DNA from: Desulfobacteraceae bacterium UBA5616 | GTDB taxonomy: Bacteria > Desulfobacterota > Desulfobacteria > Desulfobacterales > UBA5616 | Direction of reading: 5' to 3' | DNA: 31,368 nucleotides | Assembly: GCA_002423615.1 (NCBI GenBank) | Contig: DIKO01000037.1 | Coordinates: forward strand, 1 to 31,368 | Shown: piece after piece, positions 24,811-31,368 of the stretch | How the letters are laid out: the number at the start of each line of letters is the position of its first letter | Numbering within the stretch: the first letter of the stretch is position 1 | Notes under the pieces: model-generated | The model's database searches: none | The model's input: the letters and a program-made list of their open reading frames with translations, nothing else | What the model was told of the DNA's origin: nothing | Made by a program: the position numbers and the translations under genes

Positions 24811-25409
24811 AATAACCCCTTTGATGAACGGACATCTTCAAGGCGACCCTCGCGGGAACATGCCTGGTCCAGGGCCCTTCCCAGGGATTTAAAAATCGAT
24901 TCGAGGATGTGGTGTTCGTTTTCGCCATAGCTGACATTAATGTGGAGGTTCATTCCCCCGTGAACCGAAAAAGCCCTGAAAAATTCTTTCGCCAGCGATA
25001 TGCCGAAGGCTCCGGAAACCCCGGATACAGGAGGTACATGGTAAACCAGATAGGGGCGCTTCGATAAATCCACAGCAACCGCGCAAAGCGCATCATCCAT
25101 GGGCGTTACCGCAAAACCGTATCGGGTGATGCCTTTCCGGTCTCCAAGTGCCCGCGAGAAAGCGTCGCCCAGAACAATGCCCACATCTTCCACCGTGTGA
25201 TGACAATCCACTTCCAAATCCCCTTTTGCGGTCAGCGAGAGGGCGAAGAACCCGTGTATGGTAAACAAGGTGAGCATGTGATCGAAAAAGGGGATGCCCG
25301 TTGACACCTGAGGCGGTTCGGCTTCATCCAGCCCCAGGCCCAATTCTATCAGGGTCTCACGGGTGCTTCGATTTTCAACCGCCGTTCTGTTTATCTTTGA
25401 ATCGTCCAT
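24807..25409 (-). CDS. hisB: Imidazoleglycerol-phosphate dehydratase
   Basis: The protein has 200 residues from the ATG at 25409-25407; the longer frame from 25529 adds 40 residues without family resemblance. The enzyme catalyses the sixth step of histidine synthesis at a Mn site. Signatures are GIPFFDHML near the start, the DCHHTVEDVGI metal motif, and, near the C-terminus, ENEHHILESIFKSLGRAL. It is monofunctional, with no HAD phosphatase domain. GAGGAG lies 12 nt upstream, slightly far. It heads the hisB-lipoprotein-hisA overlapping set. Confidence 0.95.
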   Translation of the reverse strand: MDDSKINRTAVENRSTRETLIELGLGLDEAEPPQVSTGIPFFDHMLTLFTIHGFFALSLTAKGDLEVDCHHTVEDVGIVLGDAFSRALGDRKGITRYGFAVTPMDDALCAVAVDLSKRPYLVYHVPPVSGVSGAFGISLAKEFFRAFSVHGGMNLHINVSYGENEHHILESIFKSLGRALDQACSREGRLEDVRSSKGLL

Positions 25410-25504
25410 TTGATCAAATGGCTCCTCATTTGCACCGTAATTTTTAGGTATGAGTAACTGGTTGAATTTATTTAATATGAACATCAATTTTAGTTTTGTT
25501 AGGT

Positions 25505-25533
25505 ACAATAGTCCCACTGCAAAAGTCAAGCAA
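25505..25533 (-). promoter_or_regulatory. Weak candidate promoter for hisB
   Basis: On the minus strand TTGCTT (25533-25528), 17 nt, then TATTGT (25510-25505), about 95 nt before the hisB ATG. TTGACT overlaps the first hexamer at 25529-25524 but would be spaced only 13 nt from the same -10. Confidence 0.3.
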
Positions 25534-25688
25534 TCTTTCTGAAAAGAAGAACTTAAAGTGTTTTTTCAATTTTAATCACCTTTCGCATCCTGATATTTTC
25601 AAAAAATAAAAGTAGAATTTTTTATCAAAATGGGATAATTCGCGATGTATTGAAAGATTATTTTTTTTCTACCTTAAGGCATAGTTCA

Positions 25689-26612
25689 GTGAAAACAGCA
25701 CGTCACATAAAAACCCGGCCACGAGTCGCCCGGTTGATCATCGGGATCGATATCGGCGGCACCACCACCAACATCATCGGCTACGACGGCAGGAAGATCC
25801 TCCATCCCACTACCGTAAAAGCCGATGATCCGGTTGCCTCTGCTTCAGGAGCCCTGGGGAAATTTTTATCCGATACCCGTCAACATCTTTCCGATATCGA
25901 GTGTATCGCCCTGACCGGAGTCGGTTCGGGAAGCATCGGAGATGCCCTGTTCAACATTCCGGTCTGCCATGTGGGTGAATTTGAAGCCACCGGCCGGGGG
26001 GGCACATTTTTATCCGGTATATCCAAAGCCATCGTGGTGAGCATGGGTACGGGGACGGCCCTGATTGAAGTGGACGGCGAAAGAATCGAACACTGGGGTG
26101 GAACCGGCGTCGGCGGAGGAACGCTGGTGGGGCTCTCGAAATACATGCTGGGAATCACCGATGTCGGGCTCTTGTGCCAGAAAGCCGGAAAAGGGAGATT
26201 GAAACGGGTGGATCTCACGGTGGGAGACATTGCATCGTCCCGGATGACCGGCCTGTCGGAATTCCTGACCGCATCCAATTTCGGGAAAAACGAGGATGAT
26301 TCAACAGAAGCCGACCGGGCCCTGGGCATCTTCAATCTGGTCTACCAGACCATCGCGGTGGCCGCAAACGGTGCCGCAAAGGCAACTCGCAATACCATGG
26401 TCATCCTGACCGGCCGACTGGCCACCCTGCCCCAGGCCAAGCCTGTTTTCGATGGCCTTTCCGATTTTTTCGGCCTTACTTTTCATACGCCGAAATTCGC
26501 CCAATATGCGACGGCCGTGGGGGCCTCCCTGTCAGCCGATCTTTACCGCCGTCGTACGGCAGGGGGAAACCTTGAAGTTGACAATCCCCGATTGATAAAT
26601 AAGTTGGGTTAA
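25689..26612 (+). CDS. Type II pantothenate kinase-like protein (ASKHA fold)
   Basis: The protein has 307 residues from a GTG at 25689 with AAGG 9 nt upstream; the frame is open back to a TTG at 25650. The phosphate-1 loop is IGIDIGGTTTNIIGYDG, followed by LTGVGSGSIGDAL and the adenosine-site SMGTGTALIEVDG and GGTGVGGGTLVGLSKYM. This is the layout of eukaryotic-type (type II) PanK, as in Staphylococcus, making phosphopantothenate, the first step to CoA. BadF-like activators lack these. It stands 78 nt before the permease gene and may not share its function. Confidence 0.83.
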   Translation: MKTARHIKTRPRVARLIIGIDIGGTTTNIIGYDGRKILHPTTVKADDPVASASGALGKFLSDTRQHLSDIECIALTGVGSGSIGDALFNIPVCHVGEFEATGRGGTFLSGISKAIVVSMGTGTALIEVDGERIEHWGGTGVGGGTLVGLSKYMLGITDVGLLCQKAGKGRLKRVDLTVGDIASSRMTGLSEFLTASNFGKNEDDSTEADRALGIFNLVYQTIAVAANGAAKATRNTMVILTGRLATLPQAKPVFDGLSDFFGLTFHTPKFAQYATAVGASLSADLYRRRTAGGNLEVDNPRLINKLG

Positions 26613-26690
26613 TTCTTTGAAAAACTACGGAATGAAACAGGATCCGCAGATGTTTCCGCATCAAACCTGTTCCCTTTCCAGGATAAGAGG

Positions 26691-27884
26691 ATGATGAATT
26701 CTATAATCGCCATTTTTTCGGAAACGCTCCACCTTCTGGTGGAATCCGGCGTCTACGTGATTTTCGGGTTGATGGTCAGCGGCCTGATCAGGGTATTTTT
26801 GAGCCCCGATTCCGTAGCGAGGCATCTGGGTAAAGGCCGTTTTCGATCCGTTTTCAAAGCGGCGCTGCTGGGCATCCCCCTTCCCCTGTGCTCCTGCGGT
26901 GTGCTGCCGGCCGCGGTTACGCTTAAAAAACAAGGGGCCAACAATGGCGCGATATCCTCGTTTCTGATTTCAACACCCGAATCCGGAGTGGATTCCATCG
27001 CCGTCACGTATGCGCTCCTTGACCCCATCATGACACTCGCAAGGCCTCTTTCGGCATTTGCAACAGCCCTCACAGCGGGCATTGCTGAAAATCTTTTGAA
27101 CAAAACCACCGAAGCCGATTCCCGCACAGCGGATTTAACCTGCCCGGTGGACGGATGTTGCGACGGCATCGGCTGTTCCGCAGAGGACCACAAGAGGCAT
27201 CATTCGTTTTTTGAGAAAATCAGGCACGGCATGCATTATGCTTTTACCGAGGTCTGGAATGACATGGCGCCCTGGTTTGCTGCAGGCCTTATCCTGGCCG
27301 GCGCCATTTCCGCCTTTATACCCGAGGCCATTTTAAGCCGTTACCTGGGCGGCGGACTGCTTTCCATGCTGATTATGCTTACCGTGGGAATTCCCATTTA
27401 CATCTGCGCAACCGCTTCCACGCCGATTGCGGCGGCCCTGATCCTGAAAGGGGTCAGTCCCGGGGCCGCCCTTGTTTTTTTACTGGCCGGACCGGCCACC
27501 AATGCGGCGTCTCTCACGGTTCTTCTGGGCATCCTGGGGAAGCGCTCCACAGCGGTCTACTTAGCGCTTATTTCCATCATGGCGGTTATTTCAGGCCTGA
27601 TCGTCGATCAGATTTATGCTGTTTTGGCACTGTCACCGATTGCTTCCCTCGGCCGGACCGCCGAGATCATTCCGGAATGGGTCAAGTGGACAGGGGCTGC
27701 AATTGTTTTGCTGCTTTCGGTAAAACCCATTTACAACAGCCTCAGGTGCCGCTTCATGTCAATTTTGAATAAAATCGGAAAACCATCGGGTAAAATGCCC
27801 GCAGGGGAATGTGCACCGGAAAAGCCGGGATGCGGTTTGTCGAATTGCGGCTGTTCATCAGGAATATCCAGGGAATGGAAATAA
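26691..27884 (+). CDS. SO_0444-type Cu/Zn efflux permease (DUF318/ArsP-like)
   Basis: The protein has 397 residues and two blocks of about four membrane helices, split by a cytoplasmic linker with cysteines (TCPVDGCCDGIGC). The permease signature PLCSCGVLPAA is in the first block and ...GPATNAASLTVLLG in the second; the C-terminus ends in a cysteine-rich tail (CGLSNCGCSS). Family members are assigned to copper and zinc efflux and are related to organo-arsenic ArsP. Two consecutive ATG codons follow a GGATAAGAGG site. The next gene is convergent, so the gene stands at an operon end. Confidence 0.82.
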   Translation: MMNSIIAIFSETLHLLVESGVYVIFGLMVSGLIRVFLSPDSVARHLGKGRFRSVFKAALLGIPLPLCSCGVLPAAVTLKKQGANNGAISSFLISTPESGVDSIAVTYALLDPIMTLARPLSAFATALTAGIAENLLNKTTEADSRTADLTCPVDGCCDGIGCSAEDHKRHHSFFEKIRHGMHYAFTEVWNDMAPWFAAGLILAGAISAFIPEAILSRYLGGGLLSMLIMLTVGIPIYICATASTPIAAALILKGVSPGAALVFLLAGPATNAASLTVLLGILGKRSTAVYLALISIMAVISGLIVDQIYAVLALSPIASLGRTAEIIPEWVKWTGAAIVLLLSVKPIYNSLRCRFMSILNKIGKPSGKMPAGECAPEKPGCGLSNCGCSSGISREWK

Positions 27885-27913
27885 CTGATGGGCGTGTTGA
27901 ACTGACGGGGGTT

Positions 27914-28630
27914 TCATCCCTCGTCAAATATATTCTGCAAAAGCGACCTCCTTTCGTTTTCGTTCAAGTGCCGCCATGCCCCCTCCCTGAGACGACCCAG
28001 TTTAAGAGAGGCGATCCGGATCCGTTTTAAACCGGTCACCTCGTTGCCTACTTTTTGCACCATTCGTCTGATTTGCCGGTTTCTTCCCTCCTTGAGGACC
28101 ATGCGAAACCGATTTGATGACAGCCTCAGAATCCCGGCAGGCCTGGTTTTTTTCCCCATCAGCGTAATCCCTTTTTCCAGGGATTTAAGAGCTCCATCGG
28201 TAATGGGGGCTTTTACAGTCACCTCGTATTCCTTTTCATGATCAAAGGAGGGATGAGACAGGCGATGATGAATCCTGCCGTCATTGGTCAGGATCAAAAG
28301 ACCCGTGGAATCTTTATCCAGTCTTCCCACTGGAAACACCCGTTCGTTGATATTGAGGAGATCGAGAACAATCAGGTCATCCGGTTGACAACAGCTGGTA
28401 ACATAGCCTTTGGGTTTGTTCATGGCAATGTACACCAGGTTTTTTTCAATAGCCACCGGAGTGCCGTCCACTTCAACATGATCGTTTTCCGGATCCACCA
28501 TCGAGCCCAGGCGGGAGGCCGTCATCCCATTGATGGTGACACGCCCCCCGACAATAAGGTCTTCTCCATGCCGTCTCGAACACACCCCTGCCAGGGAAAG
28601 AAATTTCTGTAGCCGGATAAGCGCCATCAC
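27914..28630 (-). CDS. rluB: 23S rRNA pseudouridine synthase, RluB/RsuA type
   Basis: The protein has 238 residues. An S4 RNA-binding domain is at the N-terminus (IRLQKFLSLAGVCSRR, INGMTA). The catalytic domain has GRLDKDSTGLLILTND with the active-site Asp, and LKEGRNRQIRRM, the second RsuA-family motif. RluB and RluF differ little at this level; RluB (23S U2605) is the best guess. It starts 9 nt after argJ ends, and its 3' end faces the permease gene. Confidence 0.88.
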   Translation of the reverse strand: MMALIRLQKFLSLAGVCSRRHGEDLIVGGRVTINGMTASRLGSMVDPENDHVEVDGTPVAIEKNLVYIAMNKPKGYVTSCCQPDDLIVLDLLNINERVFPVGRLDKDSTGLLILTNDGRIHHRLSHPSFDHEKEYEVTVKAPITDGALKSLEKGITLMGKKTRPAGILRLSSNRFRMVLKEGRNRQIRRMVQKVGNEVTGLKRIRIASLKLGRLREGAWRHLNENERRSLLQNIFDEG

Positions 28631-28639
28631 CGCCTGTCG

Positions 28640-29824
28640 TCAAGATCTGTAATCGGCATTGATTTTGACATAATCAATTGAAAAATCACAGGTCATCATG
28701 GAGGCGGTCCCTGTTCCCAGATTCAAATCGATGGTGACCCGGAATTCTTCTTTTTTCAGCACATCCGTAGCCTTGGACTCAACTTGCTTCCCGCATCCGC
28801 TACCGTTTTGAACCATCATGACATCATCGAAATAGAGGTCGATTTTGGCCGGGTCCACATAAACGCCGGCTCTTCCCACAGCCCCGATGATTCTGCCCCA
28901 GTTGGCGTCCTGTCCGAAAAATGCCGTTTTGACCAGATTGGAGTTGGCCACGGTCTTGGCAACGGCCAATGCATCCCGGTGAGTCAAGGCGCCCCTGACC
29001 ACGATATCCACCAGTTTTGTAGCGCCTTCCCCGTCTTTTACCAGCAATGCGGCAAGCTCTACGCAGACCTGTTCCAAAAGGTTCTGGAAATACTGCAGGG
29101 CAAGCTCATCATCAATGACGGCGCCGGAGGTCCCGTTGGCCAGAACCAAAACCGTATCATTGGTGCTCATGTCGCCGTCTATGGTAATGCGGTTAAAGGA
29201 TTGTTCGGCGGAGACCGCCAATGCGTGCTTAAGCGGTCCGGGATCAATTTGGACATCCGTCAGGATATACCCCAGCATGGTCGCCATATGGGGCGCGATC
29301 ATCCCGGCCCCCTTTACCGTTCCCACAATATTGAACGGCTTGCCGTTGATAACACCTTCCCGGCACACGAGTTTGGGAACGGTATCCGTCGTCATGATGG
29401 CGTGGGCAAAACGGGTCAACCCGTCCGGCCCAAGTCCGTCCACCAGACCGGGAACGGCGGCCTTTATTTTTTCAAGAGGCAGGGGTTCACCGATTACACC
29501 GGTTGAACCGACCAGCACCAGTTCTTCTGAAATGCCGAGGGCATCCCCCACTATCCGGGTGGTTTCCCGGGCCCGCATCATGCCTTCATCACCGTTACAG
29601 CAATTGGCATTGCCGCTGTTGACGATAACGGCCCTGCACTTTCCCGACAAAACCCGTTCCTGGTCGAGCAGGACCGGAGCAGCCTTGACCAGGTTCTGCG
29701 TAAACACCCCGGCCACCGTTGCCGTTGTTTCCGAAACGATCAATCCCAAATCAGGCTTACCGTTTTTCTTGATCCCGGCTGATAGCCCCGATGCTGCAAA
29801 TCCTTTACACATGTAGTTTTTCAT
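28640..29824 (-). CDS. argJ: Bifunctional glutamate N-acetyltransferase / N-acetylornithine acetyltransferase
   Basis: The protein has 394 residues from the ATG at 29824-29822 and transfers acetyl groups in the cyclic arginine pathway. The frame begins ten residues earlier at 29854. The cleavage and catalytic motif is KGAGMIAPHMATMLG, where the bond before Thr is cut to give alpha and beta chains with Thr as nucleophile. Others: VNSGNANCCNGDEG and SFNRITIDGDMSTND. It is followed after 9 nt by rluB. No other arg gene is near. Confidence 0.95.
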   Translation of the reverse strand: MKNYMCKGFAASGLSAGIKKNGKPDLGLIVSETTATVAGVFTQNLVKAAPVLLDQERVLSGKCRAVIVNSGNANCCNGDEGMMRARETTRIVGDALGISEELVLVGSTGVIGEPLPLEKIKAAVPGLVDGLGPDGLTRFAHAIMTTDTVPKLVCREGVINGKPFNIVGTVKGAGMIAPHMATMLGYILTDVQIDPGPLKHALAVSAEQSFNRITIDGDMSTNDTVLVLANGTSGAVIDDELALQYFQNLLEQVCVELAALLVKDGEGATKLVDIVVRGALTHRDALAVAKTVANSNLVKTAFFGQDANWGRIIGAVGRAGVYVDPAKIDLYFDDVMMVQNGSGCGKQVESKATDVLKKEEFRVTIDLNLGTGTASMMTCDFSIDYVKINADYRS

Positions 29825-30024
29825 TTTTTTTTCAGTCCCGGTTCCCGAATGCATTCCTTATGGCGTTGGTCGGCCGAACATAGCAGATGACGCCCATAAC
29901 AATCAATACGGATTTCACCCTGTTTTTTGGTTTCATTTCAATTCGCTTCGTTTGAAATGAGATTGACCTGAATGCCTTTATGGAGTAGACAGGTATCCTT
30001 AAATAAAACAACCAAAGGCGATGT

Positions 30025-30207
30025 ATGACGCATCCGGATATCGTTTGCAGAAATTGCCGAAGCCCCTTGACGCTCAGAAAAACCTGAAACCGGGTTTTTC
30101 TGGCGTGCAGGTTCTGCAAGGCCGAGTACCGTATTGAAGAGTTTTCCGGCGATGCCGCCGACTGGCTTGAAGAACAGCTGGCCGACATTCCCTGCAACCG
30201 ACTCTGA
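30025..30207 (+). CDS. Small dual-CxxC zinc-ribbon-like protein, candidate selenoprotein
   Basis: From ATG at 30025 (AAAGG 6 nt upstream) the frame runs 20 codons, meets TGA at 30085-30087, then continues 39 codons to TGA at 30205. Reading the first UGA as Sec gives a 60-residue protein with CRNC (8-11), U21, and CRFC (28-31), a helix, and a C-terminus IPCNRL. This resembles the dual CxxC motif small (seleno)protein family, in which Cys sits at the UGA position (S-C-R-x-V before the second CxxC). A SECIS-like hairpin follows. Function is unknown; metal binding or redox is likely. It ends 24 nt before truA and may share its transcript. Confidence 0.8.
30102..30123 (+). promoter_or_regulatory. 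Candidate bacterial SECIS hairpin of the dual-CxxC gene
   Basis: TGCAG (30106-30110) and CTGCA (30114-30118) pair around the loop GTT, with a further GGC/GCC pair (30102-30104, 30121-30123) below a small internal loop. The loop begins 23 nt after the UGA and starts with G. The apical part closely resembles the GCAGGUCUGC element of the E. coli fdhF SECIS that SelB binds. Confidence 0.72.
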
Positions 30208-30231
30208 ATTAATCCCCCAAATGCCCGTTTT

Positions 30232-30975
30232 ATGATTCAAAATTTTAAGCTCATTATCGAATATGACGGTACTGCCTACCACGGATGGCAGCGACAGAAA
30301 GGTATACCTACCATCCAGGAAGAAATCGAAAAAGCCATCGCAGTGATGACCCGGCAGAAGGTTTCACTGTTCGGGTCCGGGAGAACGGACGCGGGTGTCC
30401 ATGCACTGGGTCAGACCGCGAATTTCCATTGCGACACCCGGCTTTCAGCCGCAATTTTTTTGAGCGGGCTTAATGGGCTGCTCCCTGAAGACATTGTCAT
30501 CCGGGATTGCATCCGGGTGAATGACGATTTTCACGCCAGATTCAGCGTTAAACAAAAAACCTATCAATACCGGATAATGAACAGGATCCTGCCCTCGGCG
30601 CTCTGCCGACGATATGCCTGGCATGTTCGAAAAGAGCTGAATATCGAGGCCATGGAACAGGCGGGAGGCCATCTCTCCGGAATTCATGACTTCAGATCTT
30701 TTCAAGGCCAGGGAAGCGAGGTTGCGGATGCGGTCCGACGCCTGATTTCATTTGACGTCCAAAAAACATCGGATATGATTTTGATGAATTTCACAGGAGA
30801 CGGGTTTCTGCGGTTTATGGTTCGCAACATGGTCGGCACGCTTGTGGAAGTGGGTCTGGGGAAGATGTCTCCTGAAGCGTTTAAAAGGGTGCTTGAATCC
30901 AGAGACCGGAACCGGGCCGGTATCACTGCGCCGGCCCACGGGTTGTTTCTGATGCGTGTAGACTACCCTCAATGA
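30232..30975 (+). CDS. truA: tRNA pseudouridine(38-40) synthase
   Basis: The protein has 247 residues and modifies U38-40 in the anticodon arm of many tRNAs. Motifs: IEYDGTAYHGWQRQ at the N-terminus, the catalytic GSGRTDAGVHALGQ with its Asp, FHARFS, KTYQYRI, and near the C-terminus DGFLRFMVRNMVG. It follows the dual-CxxC gene by 24 nt with no clear ribosome site of its own. The last 7 bases overlap the convergent CBS-domain gene. Confidence 0.97.
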   Translation: MIQNFKLIIEYDGTAYHGWQRQKGIPTIQEEIEKAIAVMTRQKVSLFGSGRTDAGVHALGQTANFHCDTRLSAAIFLSGLNGLLPEDIVIRDCIRVNDDFHARFSVKQKTYQYRIMNRILPSALCRRYAWHVRKELNIEAMEQAGGHLSGIHDFRSFQGQGSEVADAVRRLISFDVQKTSDMILMNFTGDGFLRFMVRNMVGTLVEVGLGKMSPEAFKRVLESRDRNRAGITAPAHGLFLMRVDYPQ

Positions 30976-31368
30976 CGCTTTTTAAGCCTCATTTCCTCAA
31001 TTTTCTGATTGTAAAAGGAAATCACTTCCCGTCTGTAAAGCATGCCGATCAGTATCCCCTGATCCTCTTCCCGCACAACGGGCAGGCCGTCAATATTTTT
31101 CAGGGTAAATTTCTTCAGCACTTCGTTAAGGTCTTCGGACGGTTTTGTGAAAATGATGTCTGAAGTGCCGATATCGCTCATCACCACCAGGTCCTCAAGG
31201 CTCTGGGAAAATAGAATGCCCCGGATATCGGTGCTGGAGAAAATACTCACCATGCGTTTATTTTCATCCATTACCGGGAAATACCGCTGCTGGGTTTCCG
31301 TAAAATATTTTTTGAATTCGGAAAACGTCATGCCTTCGGGCACCATTTCGACCTGCTTGATGAGATGC
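30969..31368 (-). CDS. CBS-domain C-terminus, probably of a ClC-type chloride channel (partial)
   Basis: At least 132 residues run from the stop at 30969 to the window edge, where the frame is still open (HLIKQVE before MVPEGMTF). Two CBS motifs are present: one around QRYFPVMDENKRMVSIFSST and one around NIDGLPVVREEDQGILIGML. Tandem CBS tails of this kind close ClC channels or antiporters in bacteria (the linker H-L-x-K-x-V-E before the first CBS fits), but the membrane part is outside the window. Convergent with truA, overlapping it by 7 bases. Confidence 0.8.
   Translation of the reverse strand, partial: HLIKQVEMVPEGMTFSEFKKYFTETQQRYFPVMDENKRMVSIFSSTDIRGILFSQSLEDLVVMSDIGTSDIIFTKPSEDLNEVLKKFTLKNIDGLPVVREEDQGILIGMLYRREVISFYNQKIEEMRLKKRH

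Noticed and set aside
29855..30024. Promoter-like TTGACC and TAGACA pair before the dual-CxxC gene
   Set aside because: The -10 match is only three of six bases, so it was not listed as a feature.
30025..30084. 20-codon open frame ending at the first TGA of the dual-CxxC gene as a separate tiny gene
   Set aside because: The second half continues the same protein-like pattern, and a SECIS-like hairpin is present, so readthrough is the better explanation.

Overview
The window looks like chromosomal DNA of a sulfate-reducing or syntrophic anaerobe of the Desulfobacterota, most likely Desulfobacterales. This is inferred from gene content: a tungsten aldehyde:ferredoxin oxidoreductase with its MoaD-like partner, a NarI/HdrD-type membrane Fe-S oxidoreductase, a DUF362 ferredoxin, a dnaG-rpoD pair, a bacterial type A RNase P RNA, and two small genes that make sense only if an in-frame UGA is read as selenocysteine. 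No 16S rRNA or other direct taxonomic marker is present.

Layout. 1-776: a gene fragment at the left edge and a type I-E-like CRISPR array of 11 repeats and 10 spacers, with no cas gene in view. 941-2510: an accessory stretch with a NeuD/PglD-like acyltransferase, an ArsC/Spx-like candidate selenoprotein, a protein-like open frame overlapping its start, and a remnant of an acetyl-CoA hydrolase/CoA-transferase. 2512-3150: a DUF2238 membrane protein. 3140-8252: a tight minus-strand cluster, read from high to low coordinates: unknown 113-aa protein, MoaD/ThiS-like protein, SDR epimerase/dehydratase, 14-TM exporter, inositol-phosphate synthase, TIM-barrel isomerase. 8332-13761: AOR, DUF362 ferredoxin and a membrane Fe-S oxidoreductase, with an intrinsic terminator behind AOR.

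13878-19371: SprT/DUF2786 protein, ispD, a large protein with a C-terminal HPr domain, rnpB, a C4 zinc-ribbon coiled-coil protein, a Nif3-like protein and a CAU tRNA. 19372-23169: rpoD and dnaG. 23382-25409: hisB, a lipoprotein and hisA, overlapping one another. 25689-27884: type II pantothenate kinase and a Cu/Zn-type permease. 27914-31368: rluB, argJ, a second candidate selenoprotein (60 aa, two CxxC motifs), truA, and the CBS-domain end of a protein running off the window.

The strongest unusual signals are the two UGA-containing genes at 1655-2002 and 30025-30207. In both, a protein-like frame continues through the UGA, Sec replaces a redox or metal-ligand cysteine position, and a short hairpin with a G at the start of its loop lies 22-23 nt past the UGA, as expected of a bacterial SECIS. 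Conventional gene calling would truncate the first and miss the second. The MoaD-to-TIM-barrel cluster may be an undescribed cyclitol or sugar pathway; this is inferred from gene families and spacing only.
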